Assembly: GCF_000374525.1 (NCBI RefSeq)
Contig: NZ_KB894573.1
Location: forward strand, 387,745-451,744
DNA: 64,000 bases
Direction: 5' to 3'
Source: Amorphus coralli DSM 19760
Lineage (GTDB): Bacteria > Pseudomonadota > Alphaproteobacteria > Rhizobiales > Amorphaceae
The translations under genes and the position numbers were made by a program. This document shows positions 7,800 through 16,894 of this stretch, in pieces (position 1 is the stretch's first letter; each line of letters opens with the position of its first letter). The notes under the pieces were generated by a model. The model was not told the DNA's origin and ran no database searches. It was given only the letters and a program-made list of their open reading frames with translations.

Positions 7800-8801
7800 C
7801 TAAATCTCGAATCCTTCCTGGCGCACCAGGTCGACCAGGTTCACCTCCGGCCGTGCGCCGATGTGCTGGATGACCTCGCCGGCGGCAAGCCCGCCGATCG
7901 CGGCGCAGTCCGGCAGCGCCATGCCGCGGGCGAGCCCGAACAGGAAGCCGCCGGCATACAGATCGCCCGCGCCGGTCAGGTCGACGACCTTGTCCACCGG
8001 CGCCGCCTTCACGTGATGAGTTTCCTCGCGGGTGATCGTCAGCGAACCTTCCGCGCCCATGGTCACGGCGGCGAGCGTCGCGTCCTTGCGCAGTTCCGCC
8101 ACGGCGGTGTCGAAGTCGGCCGTCTCGTAGAGTGCGCGCAGCTCGTGCTCGTTGGCGAACACGATGTCGACGGTGCCGGACTTGATCAGCTCCAGGAACT
8201 CGGCGCGGAAGCGGTCGACGCAGAAGGTGTCGGACAGCGTCAGCGCCACCTTGCGGCCGTTCTGGTGGGCGATCTCGGCGGCCTTGCGGAAGGCGTCCTT
8301 GGCCTGCGGCGGATCCCAGAGATAACCTTCCAGGAAGGTGATCTCGGCATCGGCGACCAGCGCCGGATCGACGTCGTCGGGGGTCAGGCTCTGGCAGGCG
8401 CCGAGGAAGGTGCTCATGGTGCGCTCGCCGTCCGGCGTCACCAGCACGAGGCAGCTCGCCGTCGGCGCCCCACCGGAGAGCGGCTTGGTGTCGAAGGCGA
8501 CGCCCACGCCGCGCATGTCGTGGCGGTAGGCCTCGCCGAACTCGTCGTCGGCCACCTTGCCCACATAGGCCGCCTTGCCGGTCAGCGAGGCGATGCCGGC
8601 GATGGTGTTGCCGCCGGAGCCCCCGGAGATGCGGACCACCTGGCCGAGATCGCCGTAGAGGCGCGCGATCTCGTCGCCGTCGACGAGCCGCATGGAGCCC
8701 TTGGCAAGATTCTCGCGGACAATGAAGTCGTCGTCGACATGGGCGAGAATGTCGAAGATCGCATTCCCGATTCCGAGTACGTCGTAGCGCGGCGCGGCCA
8801 T
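7800..8801 (-). CDS. PfkB-family carbohydrate kinase, adenosine kinase type
   Basis: An ATP-dependent kinase of the ribokinase/PfkB fold, probably phosphorylating adenosine or a related nucleoside. The 333-residue protein has the glycine-rich GGSGGN at 60-65 for substrate binding. DLTGAGD at 274-280 supplies the anion hole and the catalytic Asp280. The overall pattern (GNAIFDILA at the N-terminus, LYAGGFLFG after the catalytic Asp) is that of the alphaproteobacterial proteins annotated as adenosine kinase. Substrate is inferred from family only. It stands alone and diverges from the CysZ-like gene. Confidence 0.85.
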   Translation of the reverse strand: MAAPRYDVLGIGNAIFDILAHVDDDFIVRENLAKGSMRLVDGDEIARLYGDLGQVVRISGGSGGNTIAGIASLTGKAAYVGKVADDEFGEAYRHDMRGVGVAFDTKPLSGGAPTASCLVLVTPDGERTMSTFLGACQSLTPDDVDPALVADAEITFLEGYLWDPPQAKDAFRKAAEIAHQNGRKVALTLSDTFCVDRFRAEFLELIKSGTVDIVFANEHELRALYETADFDTAVAELRKDATLAAVTMGAEGSLTITREETHHVKAAPVDKVVDLTGAGDLYAGGFLFGLARGMALPDCAAIGGLAAGEVIQHIGARPEVNLVDLVRQEGFEI

Positions 8802-9105
8802 ATCTGGTCGGTCCTCCTTGTGGTCGTCTCTAGGGGCGAAATCGTCCGGCCTGCGGACGCAGGCGGCGTGACCGGTCGAGGCGGTCTCGGGGGTGAGGCG
8901 AAGCCGGTCCGGCTCGCATCCGCTCGAGTGGCCCGACGGACGACGGCGAGCGATTTCGGACCCGTGAAGTGCCGCGAACCTTACAGAGATCGCGCCGAAT
9001 TTCCACCCCGCCCCCGTTTCCGGCGAAGCCAGGGGGGCGCTTGAGCACGGGCCGCCGAGCGCCTATGTCGCTGGTCGACCCTTCCTCCCGGAGACGGCCC
9101 ATTCC
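8802..9105. other. Gene-free divergent intergenic region
   Basis: This 304-base gap separates the divergent kinase and CysZ-like genes and must hold both promoters. I see no convincing -35/-10 pair, operator, hairpin or coding signal, and none of the repeat families. Confidence 0.5.
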
Positions 9106-9768
9106 ATGCTTGCGAGCGCCTCCCACGCCTTTTCGGAGATCTTTTCGCGCCCCTTCCGGCCGATCCTGCTCAAGACGCTGGGCATAACCGCCGCCATCCT
9201 GATCATGGCGTGGATCGGCGTCGAGGCAGCGCTCACCCACTATGTCGACCTAAAGTACGACTGGCTGGAAACGGTCATTTCGGTGGTTACCGGCCTCGGC
9301 ATGATCATCGGCCTGGCCTTTCTCGCGGCGCCGGTCTCCGCCGCCGTTGCGGGCCTCTTCCAGGACGAGATCGCCGGAAAGGTGGAGCGTCTCGACTATC
9401 CCGCCGACCCGCCGGGCCGGGACATCCCGTTCGTGCGCGGCCTCTGGCACACGGTGAAGTTCACCGGCATCGTCATCCTCGGCAACCTTCTGGCGCTGCT
9501 GCTCCTGCTCGTCCCGGTGGTCAACATTGCCGCCTTCTTCGTCGTCAACGGCTACCTGCTCGGGCGGGAATATTTCGAGGCTGCGGCCATGCGGTTTCAT
9601 TCCGAGGCCGAAACCAAGCGGCTGCGTCAGGACAACGCAGTCACGGTGTTCGCCGCCGGGCTGGTGATCTCCGCGGTGCTGGCGGTGCCGTTGCTCAATC
9701 TCGTTACGCCGATCTTCGCGACGTCGTTCATGGTGCACCTGCACAAGAGAATCGCCGCACGGGGGTGA
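9106..9768 (+). CDS. EI24/CysZ-like integral membrane protein
   Basis: A 220-residue inner-membrane protein of the EI24 domain family, which includes the sulfate permease CysZ. There are about four to five hydrophobic stretches (residues near 25-45, 60-90, 125-150 and 185-210). The motif GREYFEAAAMR at about 151-161 is typical of the family. The genes for sulfate assimilation are not nearby, so a sulfate role is only a guess. It is followed after 192 bases by the sdh operon, which appears to have its own promoter. Confidence 0.75.
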   Translation: MLASASHAFSEIFSRPFRPILLKTLGITAAILIMAWIGVEAALTHYVDLKYDWLETVISVVTGLGMIIGLAFLAAPVSAAVAGLFQDEIAGKVERLDYPADPPGRDIPFVRGLWHTVKFTGIVILGNLLALLLLLVPVVNIAAFFVVNGYLLGREYFEAAAMRFHSEAETKRLRQDNAVTVFAAGLVISAVLAVPLLNLVTPIFATSFMVHLHKRIAARG

Positions 9769-9890
9769 TTCCCGCGCCCCGGTCCCTGCTCGCGATGCCC
9801 CGTACCCGGCGCGGGCCAGGGCAATTCGGCCTTTTCTTCCCCGTGGAAGCGGCGCACAAAGCCCGTCGGCGGAAACCTCCCCCGGTGGCT

Positions 9891-9919
9891 TTGACGGGGG
9901 GCGGACCGCAGGCTAGAAC
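9891..9919 (+). promoter_or_regulatory. Probable sigma-70 promoter of the sdh operon
   Basis: TTGACG (9891-9896), a 17-base spacer and TAGAAC (9914-9919) form a near-consensus pair. The inferred start would give a leader of roughly 35 bases before the sdhC ATG at 9961. No operator was recognised. Confidence 0.55.
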
Positions 9920-9960
9920 GATGACAGAAACCGCCCGGCGGCCCATCCGGAGAACGCGTA

Positions 9961-10359
9961 ATGTCGCAGGTCGACGCCAAGGCAAACCGACCCCTTTCGC
10001 CCCATCTGACCATCTACCGGCCGATCATCACCATGGTGATGTCGATCGTGCACCGCATCACCGGCTGCGCGCTCTTCTTCGGCACCCTCCTCGTGATGTG
10101 GTGGCTCGTCGCCGCGGCGAGCGGCCCCGATGCCTTCGCCACCGCGAACGGCTTCTTCGGCTCCTGGATCGGCATCATCATCCTGTTCGGCTACACGTGG
10201 GCACTGATGCATCACATGCTCGGCGGCCTGCGCCACTTCGTGTGGGACAGCATCCACGGCTTCGACGAGAAGCCCCGCGAGATGCTCGCCTGGGCCACCC
10301 TCATCGGCTCCGTTTCGCTGACGATCCTTCTGTGGATCGTCGGCCTGATCGTGATCTAG
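9961..10359 (+). CDS. sdhC: Succinate dehydrogenase, cytochrome b556 subunit
   Basis: One of the two membrane anchors of complex II, which passes electrons from succinate to ubiquinone. The 132-residue protein has the family start RPLSPHLTIYRP, then SIVHRITG at about 30-37 (quinone site). Three transmembrane helices follow, and HHMLGGLRHFVWD near residues 81-93 holds the haem-ligand His. The ATG is at 9961; sdhD follows after nine bases. Confidence 0.95.
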   Translation: MSQVDAKANRPLSPHLTIYRPIITMVMSIVHRITGCALFFGTLLVMWWLVAAASGPDAFATANGFFGSWIGIIILFGYTWALMHHMLGGLRHFVWDSIHGFDEKPREMLAWATLIGSVSLTILLWIVGLIVI

Positions 10360-10368
10360 GAAACGACC

Positions 10369-10752
10369 ATGGCTGACATGACCACCCCGCTGAAGCGCGT
10401 CCGCGGCCTCGGGTCGGCACGGTCGGGCACCGACCATTTCTGGCAGCAGCGCCTCACCGCGCTCGCCAACGTGCCGCTGATCATTTTCTTCGTGATCCTG
10501 GTGATCTCGCTTGCCGGTGAATCGTATGAAGTCGTGCACGATCGCCTGGCATCGCCCTGGGTCGCCATCTTCCTGATCCTGACGATCATCTCGATCACCC
10601 ATCACATGCGGCTCGGCATGCAGATTGTCATCGAGGACTACGTTCACGGCGAACCGCAGCGCATCCTGCTCCTGGTCGCCAACATCTTCTTCGCGCTGAT
10701 CGTCGCCTCGGCCTCGATCTTCGCGGTTCTGAAAATCAGCTTCGGAGGCTAA
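10369..10752 (+). CDS. sdhD: Succinate dehydrogenase, hydrophobic membrane anchor
   Basis: The second membrane anchor of complex II. The 127-residue protein has three hydrophobic helices and the conserved region [18 protein letters not shown] at about 75-92, which contributes a haem-ligand His and quinone-site residues. It lies nine bases after sdhC and four bases before sdhA, so translation is likely coupled through the operon. Confidence 0.95.
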   Translation: MADMTTPLKRVRGLGSARSGTDHFWQQRLTALANVPLIIFFVILVISLAGESYEVVHDRLASPWVAIFLILTIISITHHMRLGMQIVIEDYVHGEPQRILLLVANIFFALIVASASIFAVLKISFGG

Positions 10753-10756
10753 GCCC

Positions 10757-12622
10757 ATGGCTGGCAGCAACGGCACCGGTTCCAACGGTGCGGGCTCCAA
10801 CGGTGCAGGCAACGGAAGCGGCCCGGCCCTGATCGGCGAGGCCTATCCGGTCGTTGACCACACGTTCGACGTGGTCGTGGTGGGCGCCGGCGGCGCCGGA
10901 CTTCGCGCGGTCACCGGCTGCGCCGAGGCCGGTCTCAAGACCGCCTGCATCACCAAGGTCTTCCCCACCCGGTCGCACACGGTCGCTGCCCAGGGCGGCG
11001 TCGCCGCCTCGCTCGGCAACATGGGCGAGGACGACTGGCGCTGGCACATGTACGACACCGTCAAGGGCTCCGACTGGCTCGGCGACCAGGACGCGATCGA
11101 GTATCTCGTGCGCAATGCGCCGGCCGCCGTCTACGAGCTGGAACACTGGGGCGTGCCTTTCTCGCGCACCGAGGACGGCAAGATCTACCAGCGCCCCTTC
11201 GGCGGCATGACCACGCACTTCGGCAAGGGCACCGCCCAGCGCACCTGCGCCGCCGCCGACCGCACCGGTCACGCCATGCTGCACACGCTGTACGGCCAGT
11301 CGCTGCGCCATTCGGCCGAGTATTTCATCGAGTATTTCGCCCTCGACCTCATCATGGAGGACGGCGCCTGCCGCGGCGTCATGGCGTGGTGTCTCGACGA
11401 CGGCTCGATCCACCGCTTCCGGGCGCACAAGGTCATTCTGGCCACCGGCGGCTATGGCCGCGCCTACTTCTCCTGCACCTCCGCCCACACCTGCACGGGC
11501 GACGGCAACGCCATGGTGCTGCGCGCCGGCCTGCCGCTGCAGGACATGGAGTTCGTGCAGTTCCACCCGACCGGCATCTACGGCGCCGGCTGCCTCATCA
11601 CCGAGGGTTCGCGCGGCGAAGGTGGCTACCTGACCAACTCCGAGGGCGAGCGCTTCATGGAGCGCTACGCGCCGAGCGCCAAGGACCTGGCGTCGCGTGA
11701 CGTTGTCTCGCGCTCCATGACCATGGAGATCCGCGAAGGCCGTGGCGTCGGCAAGGAAAGCGACCACATCTTCCTGCACCTCGACCACCTGGATCCGGCG
11801 ATCCTGCACGAGCGGCTTCCGGGCATTTCCGAGTCGGCCCGCATCTTTGCCGGCGTCGATGTCACCAAGGAGCCGATCCCGGTGATCCCGACCGTCCACT
11901 ACAACATGGGCGGCATCCCGACGAACTTCCACGGCGAGGTCCTGACCAAGGTCAACGGCGATCCCGACGCGGTCGTGCCGGGCCTGATGGCCATCGGCGA
12001 GGCGGCCTGCGTGTCGGTGCACGGCGCCAACCGGCTCGGCTCGAACTCGCTCATCGACCTGGTCGTGTTCGGCCGCGCCACGGCGCACCGCTGCGCCGAG
12101 ACGGTGCAGCCGGGCCAGTCCCATGCCGACCTTCCGAAGGGTGCCGGCGAGGCCGCCCTCGCCCGCCTCGACCACATGCGCTACGCCTCCGGCGGTACGC
12201 CGACGGCCGAGCTGCGCGACCGGATGCAGCGGACGATGCAGTCCAACTGCGCCGTGTTCCGAACCGGCGAGGTGCTGGAGGAGGGCCACGAGCTCATCCA
12301 CCAGGTCTGGGCCGGCAGCGACGACGTTCGGGTCAGCGACCGCTCCATGGTCTGGAACACCGACCTCATGGAGACGCTGGAATACGACAACCTGATCTCC
12401 CAGGCGGTCGTGACCATGGACTCCGCCGTGAACCGCAAGGAATCGCGCGGCGCGCATGCCCGCGAGGACTTCCCGGATCGCGACGACGAGGAGTGGATGA
12501 AGCACACGCTGGCCTTCGTCGATCTCGACAAGCGCGAAGTGGCCATCGACTACCGTCCGGTCCACACCTACACGCTGTCGAACGACATCAGCTACATCGA
12601 GCCGGCCAAGCGGGTCTACTGA
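10757..12622 (+). CDS. sdhA: Succinate dehydrogenase, flavoprotein subunit
   Basis: Catalytic subunit of complex II on the cytoplasmic face; it oxidises succinate to fumarate with covalently bound FAD. The 621-residue protein has the Rossmann motif [12 protein letters not shown] at about 36-47. The FAD-linking His is in [11 protein letters not shown] near residue 74. HPTGIYGAG and the SRGEGGYL loop of the active site are present. An odd feature is the start: residues 2-22 are a low-complexity Gly/Ser/Asn stretch (three near repeats of GSNG) instead of the short polar lead seen in related proteins. An FkbM methyltransferase gene separates it from sdhB. Confidence 0.96.
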   Translation: MAGSNGTGSNGAGSNGAGNGSGPALIGEAYPVVDHTFDVVVVGAGGAGLRAVTGCAEAGLKTACITKVFPTRSHTVAAQGGVAASLGNMGEDDWRWHMYDTVKGSDWLGDQDAIEYLVRNAPAAVYELEHWGVPFSRTEDGKIYQRPFGGMTTHFGKGTAQRTCAAADRTGHAMLHTLYGQSLRHSAEYFIEYFALDLIMEDGACRGVMAWCLDDGSIHRFRAHKVILATGGYGRAYFSCTSAHTCTGDGNAMVLRAGLPLQDMEFVQFHPTGIYGAGCLITEGSRGEGGYLTNSEGERFMERYAPSAKDLASRDVVSRSMTMEIREGRGVGKESDHIFLHLDHLDPAILHERLPGISESARIFAGVDVTKEPIPVIPTVHYNMGGIPTNFHGEVLTKVNGDPDAVVPGLMAIGEAACVSVHGANRLGSNSLIDLVVFGRATAHRCAETVQPGQSHADLPKGAGEAALARLDHMRYASGGTPTAELRDRMQRTMQSNCAVFRTGEVLEEGHELIHQVWAGSDDVRVSDRSMVWNTDLMETLEYDNLISQAVVTMDSAVNRKESRGAHAREDFPDRDDEEWMKHTLAFVDLDKREVAIDYRPVHTYTLSNDISYIEPAKRVY

Positions 12623-12635
12623 GGACCCGCGCACG

Positions 12636-13514
12636 GTGGCGATGATGATGGAGATGGCGGCAACCCCGACGGAGCCCTTCGGCAGCCTCCGGCCCGGTGC
12701 GTCCACGCGGGCAATGCTCGCCCTGGCGCGCGGCCGGCGGTTCGCTCCCGGCGTCCGCGGCTGGGTCCGCCGCCATGTCCGCCCGCTGATCCCGGACGCG
12801 GAGATCGACATCGACGTGGAGGGCTTTGCCTTCCGCGTCTCGCCGCGCGACAACAAGGACGGCTTCGATCTCGCCGCCAAGCACCGGCTGCCGGAAGCCG
12901 AAGAGCGGGCCTTCGTGCTGGCCCAGCTCCGGCCGGGCGACCTGTTCGTCGACATCGGCGGCAATCTCGGCGTCTACACCATTCCGACGGCGGCGCGCGC
13001 GCCCGAGGGCGTCCGCGTGGTCACCTTTGAGCCGCACCCCGTTTCCCGTGGTCGGCTTGCCTACAACATCGCCGCCAACGGCGTGGCCGACAGAGTGAGC
13101 GTCGAACCGGTGGCCGTGGGGCCCGAGCCGTCGACCGCCACCCTCTGGGCCAATGCCTCCGGCAACCAGGGCCGTGCCTCGCTGCACGCCTTCGCCGGCG
13201 ACCGGTCGAAGGGCTACGAGGTCGAGGTTGCGCCGCTTGCCGAGCGGCTGGCCCGCTATGACGCGCCCGTCGGCGTCCTGAAGATCGACATCGAGGGTTT
13301 CGAGGACCAGGCGCTCGTCCCCTATTTCGCTTCCGTCCCGGCCGAGCGCTGGCCGCGTGCGATCGTCGTGGAGACGACCCACGCCGCGCTGTGGCGGGAG
13401 GATCTCCTGCAGGCGCTCGCGGCGCGGGGCTACGTCACCGTCGCCCGGAACGCCGAGAATGCCATGCTCATCATGACCGGGGCGGATGCCGCCCCTTCTG
13501 CAGAGCCCCGTTGA
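12636..13514 (+). CDS. FkbM-family SAM-dependent methyltransferase inside the sdh operon
   Basis: A class I methyltransferase of the FkbM type, a family that O-methylates sugars or small molecules; the substrate is unknown. Of 292 residues, the SAM-binding motif FVDIGGNLGVYT is at about 104-115, EPHP at about 132 and LKIDIEGFED at about 214-223. It starts 13 bases after sdhA and ends 12 bases before sdhB, all on one strand, so it must be carried on the sdh transcript. The GTG at 12636 lies about ten bases after GAGGA; several ATG codons just inside (12642-12654) are alternative starts. Base composition looks like the neighbours. Confidence 0.85.
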   Translation: MAMMMEMAATPTEPFGSLRPGASTRAMLALARGRRFAPGVRGWVRRHVRPLIPDAEIDIDVEGFAFRVSPRDNKDGFDLAAKHRLPEAEERAFVLAQLRPGDLFVDIGGNLGVYTIPTAARAPEGVRVVTFEPHPVSRGRLAYNIAANGVADRVSVEPVAVGPEPSTATLWANASGNQGRASLHAFAGDRSKGYEVEVAPLAERLARYDAPVGVLKIDIEGFEDQALVPYFASVPAERWPRAIVVETTHAALWREDLLQALAARGYVTVARNAENAMLIMTGADAAPSAEPR

Positions 13515-13526
13515 GGAAAGACGACA

Positions 13527-14306
13527 ATGGTCGAGCTCACGCTTCCGAAGAACTCCAAGGTCTCCTCCGGCAAGGTCTGGGACAAGCCGCAAGGCGCGAA
13601 GTCGCTTCGGGAGTTCCGGATCTACCGCTGGAACCCGGATGACGGCCGCACCCCGCGCATCGACACCTACTATGTCGATACCGAGGACTGCGGTCCGATG
13701 ATCCTGGACGGCCTGATCTGGATCAAGAACAAGATCGACCCGACGCTGTCGTTCCGCCGGTCCTGCCGTGAGGGCATCTGCGGCTCCTGCGCGATGAACA
13801 TCAACGGCATCAACCACCTCGCCTGCACCTCGGGCATGGACGAGGTAACCGGGCCGGTGACGCTCTACCCGCTGCCGCACATGCCGGTGGTGAAGGACCT
13901 GATCCCTGACCTGACCAACTTCTATGCCCAGCTGCGCTCGGTGGAGCCGTGGCTGAAGACGGTCTCTCCGACCCCGCAGCGCGAGTGGCGCCAGAGCCAC
14001 GAGGACCGGGTGAAGCTCGACGGCCTCTACGAGTGCATTCTCTGTGCCTGCTGCCAGACGTCCTGCCCGAGCTACTGGTGGAACTCCGACCGCTATCTCG
14101 GCCCGGCCGTGCTCCTGCAGGCCTATCGCTGGATCAACGATTCCCGCGACGAGGGCACCGGCGAGCGGCTCGACGATCTGGAGGATCCGTTCCGCCTCTA
14201 TCGCTGCCACACCATCATGAACTGCGCGAACGCCTGCCCTAAGGGCCTGAACCCGGCCAAGGCGATCGCGGAGATCAAGAAGCTCATGGTCGAACGGCAG
14301 ATCTAG
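13527..14306 (+). CDS. sdhB: Succinate dehydrogenase, iron-sulfur subunit
   Basis: Electron-relay subunit of complex II. The 259-residue protein carries all three cluster sites. The 2Fe-2S ligands lie in [13 protein letters not shown] at about 84-96, with a further Cys at about 105. The 4Fe-4S site is [12 protein letters not shown] near 171-182. The 3Fe-4S site is [14 protein letters not shown] at about 228-241. AGGAAAG ahead of the ATG is a good ribosome binding site. It closes the operon; its TAG stop abuts a copy of the A palindrome. Confidence 0.96.
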   Translation: MVELTLPKNSKVSSGKVWDKPQGAKSLREFRIYRWNPDDGRTPRIDTYYVDTEDCGPMILDGLIWIKNKIDPTLSFRRSCREGICGSCAMNINGINHLACTSGMDEVTGPVTLYPLPHMPVVKDLIPDLTNFYAQLRSVEPWLKTVSPTPQREWRQSHEDRVKLDGLYECILCACCQTSCPSYWWNSDRYLGPAVLLQAYRWINDSRDEGTGERLDDLEDPFRLYRCHTIMNCANACPKGLNPAKAIAEIKKLMVERQI

Positions 14307-14413
14307 AGCAATCGCAGGAAAAGTGGGAATCGGTTTTCCGTCCGCGATTGCGGTCTAAGAGATACCCCTCACGCCGAGTGCGCTTTGCGCACCGGCTCCG
14401 GGCGGGCGGCCTG
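14307..14413 (+). repeat. A-B repeat after sdhB
   Basis: A3 (14308-14351) begins at the base after the sdhB TAG. Its outer stem reads GCAATCGC/GCGATTGC, whereas the other copies read GCAATCCC/GGGATTGC: both arms changed together, so pairing is kept. A shortened B block (about 14366-14413) follows and runs up to the end of the convergent MAPEG gene. Confidence 0.75.
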
Positions 14414-14415
14414 GT

Positions 14416-14796
14416 TCACCCGCCCCAGGCGGGGCTGGTGAAGATGGCGATGGACAGGAGCCAGCCGGCCGTCCACAGGCCCGAGCGGATCGTGCCGACG
14501 CCCTTCAGATAGGCCGCTATATAGGCCACCCGCACCACCACGAAGACCAGCGCCAGCGCGTTGATCGCGCCCTGCGGCCCGGCGTTCATCTCCGCCACGA
14601 TCACCGCCACCGCAAACACCAGGAACGCTTCCCAGGAATTCTGGTGGGCCGCGAACGCCCGGCGCCGGAAGCCGGTCTGGGCGGCGTGGCGCGCCTGCGG
14701 ATCGCGGTTGTCGAGCTCAGGATCCGCCTTGGCCGGGAACACGGCCAGGAGCGGCAGGATGCTGGCGACGAGCACGCACCAGAGGGCGATGGACAT
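14416..14796 (-). CDS. MAPEG family membrane protein
   Basis: A 126-residue protein of the MAPEG family (membrane-associated eicosanoid and glutathione metabolism fold). There are four hydrophobic segments, at about residues 3-20, 57-72, 78-98 and 105-120. The conserved RAFAAHQNSWEAF at about 46-58 is the family signature. The bacterial members' substrate is not established. It converges with sdhB and is a single-gene unit. Confidence 0.85.
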   Translation of the reverse strand: MSIALWCVLVASILPLLAVFPAKADPELDNRDPQARHAAQTGFRRRAFAAHQNSWEAFLVFAVAVIVAEMNAGPQGAINALALVFVVVRVAYIAAYLKGVGTIRSGLWTAGWLLSIAIFTSPAWGG

Positions 14797-14930
14797 GGAG
14801 TGTCTCCGTCAATCGTAGGGGGCCGCATTGGAGTTGGGCCGGCGGGAAGGCGTCGTGCGTTCCTACGGTGCGGCGCTCCACGTGGATCGCCGGACGCGCG
14901 CCGAACCCGTTGGACTCGCGCCCACCGGCC

Positions 14931-16034
14931 TCAGGCGTCGACGCGTTCCTGAGCGGCACAGACGGTGCGATTGCGCCCCGCCGCCTTCGCCTCGTAGAGC
15001 GCCATGTCCGCGCGCTGCAGGATCGTCGCCAGCGTGTCGCCCTCCACCCCGCCTAGCGACGGTGGCCGGTGATCGGTGATGCCGCTGGAAAAGGTGACCC
15101 CGCGGCTGCCGAAGGCCGGGCCCCGGCGGGCCAGGTCGTCACGGATCTGCTCGATCAGCCCTTCCGCCTTGGCGCTGCTGGAATGAACGATCAGGGCCGC
15201 GAACTCCTCGCCGCCGAGCCGGAAGAACCAGTCTTCCGGACGGAGATTGTCGCGAACCAGCCGGGCAAAGGTGATCAGCACCTCGTCGCCGACCGCATGG
15301 CCATACTCGTCGTTCAGGCGCTTGAAGAAGTCGAGATCGAGCATCGCCAGCGCGAACTTCCGGTCGGTGCGCTTCGACCGGCGGATTTCCGCCGAAACCA
15401 CCTGTTCCAGCATGCGCCGGTTCCAGCTTCCCGTCAGGCCGTCCATGAGGGCGGCCCGCTGCAGCTCGAACTGGCTCATGGTCAAGGCGGCGAGGTCGGC
15501 GAGCATCGTCTGCTGCTCGGGCGTAAAGCGCCGCGCCGTGCGGTCGACGACGCACAGCGTCCCCACCGGCACGCGGTTCGGCGAGAACAGCGGTGCCCCC
15601 GCGTAGAAGCGGACGAACGGATCGCCCAGCACATGCGGATTGGTGGCGAAGCGCGGGTCCGTGCGCGCGTCCTCCACCACCAGCATCTCGCCGGCCTGCA
15701 CGGTGTGGATACACAGCGACGTTTCCACCGGCGTATCGTCCAGCACCTGGCCCTCGGTGGTCTGGATCCACATCCGCTCCGCATCGAGCAGCGAGACGAA
15801 TGCGGTGGGCGCGGAAAAGGCGGCAGAAGCGATGCGGCCGATCCGGTCGAAGACTTCCTGCGAGGCGATATTGAAGAGGCCGAGATCCTCCAGCTCGCGC
15901 TGACGCTGCGCGGCGGCGGCCCGGTTGACGATGGAATGGGTGCTGGCGGGCGGTGCAGCGGCCCGCACGTAGTCGGCGGCGGCTGCAGCGGCGCGCGCAC
16001 CACCGAACGCGCCTTTGACCCAGGGGTGCACCAT
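14931..16034 (-). CDS. GAF-GGDEF diguanylate cyclase
   Basis: Predicted to make the second messenger c-di-GMP from two GTP. From the ATG at 16034 the product has 367 residues. A GAF sensor domain at about 40-190 (SLCIHTV, LFSPNRVPVGTLCVVD) is followed by a GGDEF domain. The active-site motif is GGEEF at 274-278, a form that supports activity. RPED at 265-268, five residues before it, matches the inhibitory site for product feedback. No membrane segment is seen, so it is probably cytosolic. An upstream start at 16160 would add 42 unconserved residues. Confidence 0.9.
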   Translation of the reverse strand: MVHPWVKGAFGGARAAAAAADYVRAAAPPASTHSIVNRAAAAQRQRELEDLGLFNIASQEVFDRIGRIASAAFSAPTAFVSLLDAERMWIQTTEGQVLDDTPVETSLCIHTVQAGEMLVVEDARTDPRFATNPHVLGDPFVRFYAGAPLFSPNRVPVGTLCVVDRTARRFTPEQQTMLADLAALTMSQFELQRAALMDGLTGSWNRRMLEQVVSAEIRRSKRTDRKFALAMLDLDFFKRLNDEYGHAVGDEVLITFARLVRDNLRPEDWFFRLGGEEFAALIVHSSSAKAEGLIEQIRDDLARRGPAFGSRGVTFSSGITDHRPPSLGGVEGDTLATILQRADMALYEAKAAGRNRTVCAAQERVDA

Positions 16035-16200
16035 TGGACGCCTGTCCCGTTCCTCGTGGCGGGTTGCGCTTCGGCAGCCCCGCGACAACGGCAAACGCGG
16101 CGGCACCATCGGCGCCACCGCGTTCGCATGATAGGCGTGCTGGCCTTCGGACCCAAGCAAAAGCTGCGGAAAATCCGCGCCCGGCCTGGCCGTCAGCAGG

Positions 16201-16719
16201 TCAGGTCAGATCGTTGAGGATGGAGGAGGACACCACGTCCTTGTCGTCGACGTCCTTGAGCATGCTCCTCATCATCCAGATCTGCTTCTCGTGCTGCACG
16301 AGGCGATCGTCGAGAAGCGCGGCGGTGGCGTCGTCGCCAGCATCGTCCACCGCGGGCCTGATCTCGCGCATGGTACGCACCACGATCTCGTTGTCATGGA
16401 CGAGCTTGCGGACCATCTCCCAGGGACCCGGCACGCCACGCTCCTCCTCGACCTCGGTCAGCTCGGCGAAGTCGGCATAGCTCGACGGCGCGTAGTGGCC
16501 CAGCGCCCGGACGCGTTCGGCGATGTCATCCAGCGCGTTCCAGAGATCGGTATACTGCTCCTCGAACATCAGGTGCAGCGTGCGGAAGCGCTGGCCCTCG
16601 ACATTCCAGTGAAAGCCGTGCGTCTTGATGTAGAGGCCGTGCGTGTCCGCCAGCACCCGCGCCAGCCCCTTGGCGATGGTCTTGCATTCGGCTTCTGAAA
16701 GCGCGTTGTCATTGCGCAT
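16201..16719 (-). CDS. dps: Dps-family ferritin-like DNA-protecting protein
   Basis: A Dps dodecamer subunit that oxidises and stores iron and shields DNA under stress. The 172-residue protein has the ferroxidase signature: HGFHWNV at 34-40 and D64/E68 in LDDIAER. The ATG at 16719 has AGGAG eight bases upstream; a much longer reading frame to 17121 has no family similarity in the added part. It diverges from the DsbD-like gene with 175 bases between starts. No OxyR-type or Fur-type site was recognised. Confidence 0.9.
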   Translation of the reverse strand: MRNDNALSEAECKTIAKGLARVLADTHGLYIKTHGFHWNVEGQRFRTLHLMFEEQYTDLWNALDDIAERVRALGHYAPSSYADFAELTEVEEERGVPGPWEMVRKLVHDNEIVVRTMREIRPAVDDAGDDATAALLDDRLVQHEKQIWMMRSMLKDVDDKDVVSSSILNDLT

Positions 16720-16894
16720 GGTGGTCTCCTTGCTGGTCCGTTTCGCGGATCGTGTCGTCGCACCGGTCGGGACGTCCCCCCTTCCGATCCGGCGCGGCCG
16801 GCTCCGCATCTCGAAGATGTGACATTCGGCGATTTGGCGTTGAGCCCGTCGAAGCGGTAGACGCTCCTGACAACACGGAAAGCCCCATCGCGTA

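Noticed and set aside
14931-16034. GGEEF motif considered as a degenerate diguanylate cyclase
   Set aside because: GGEEF is an accepted active variant and the RxxD inhibitory site is intact.
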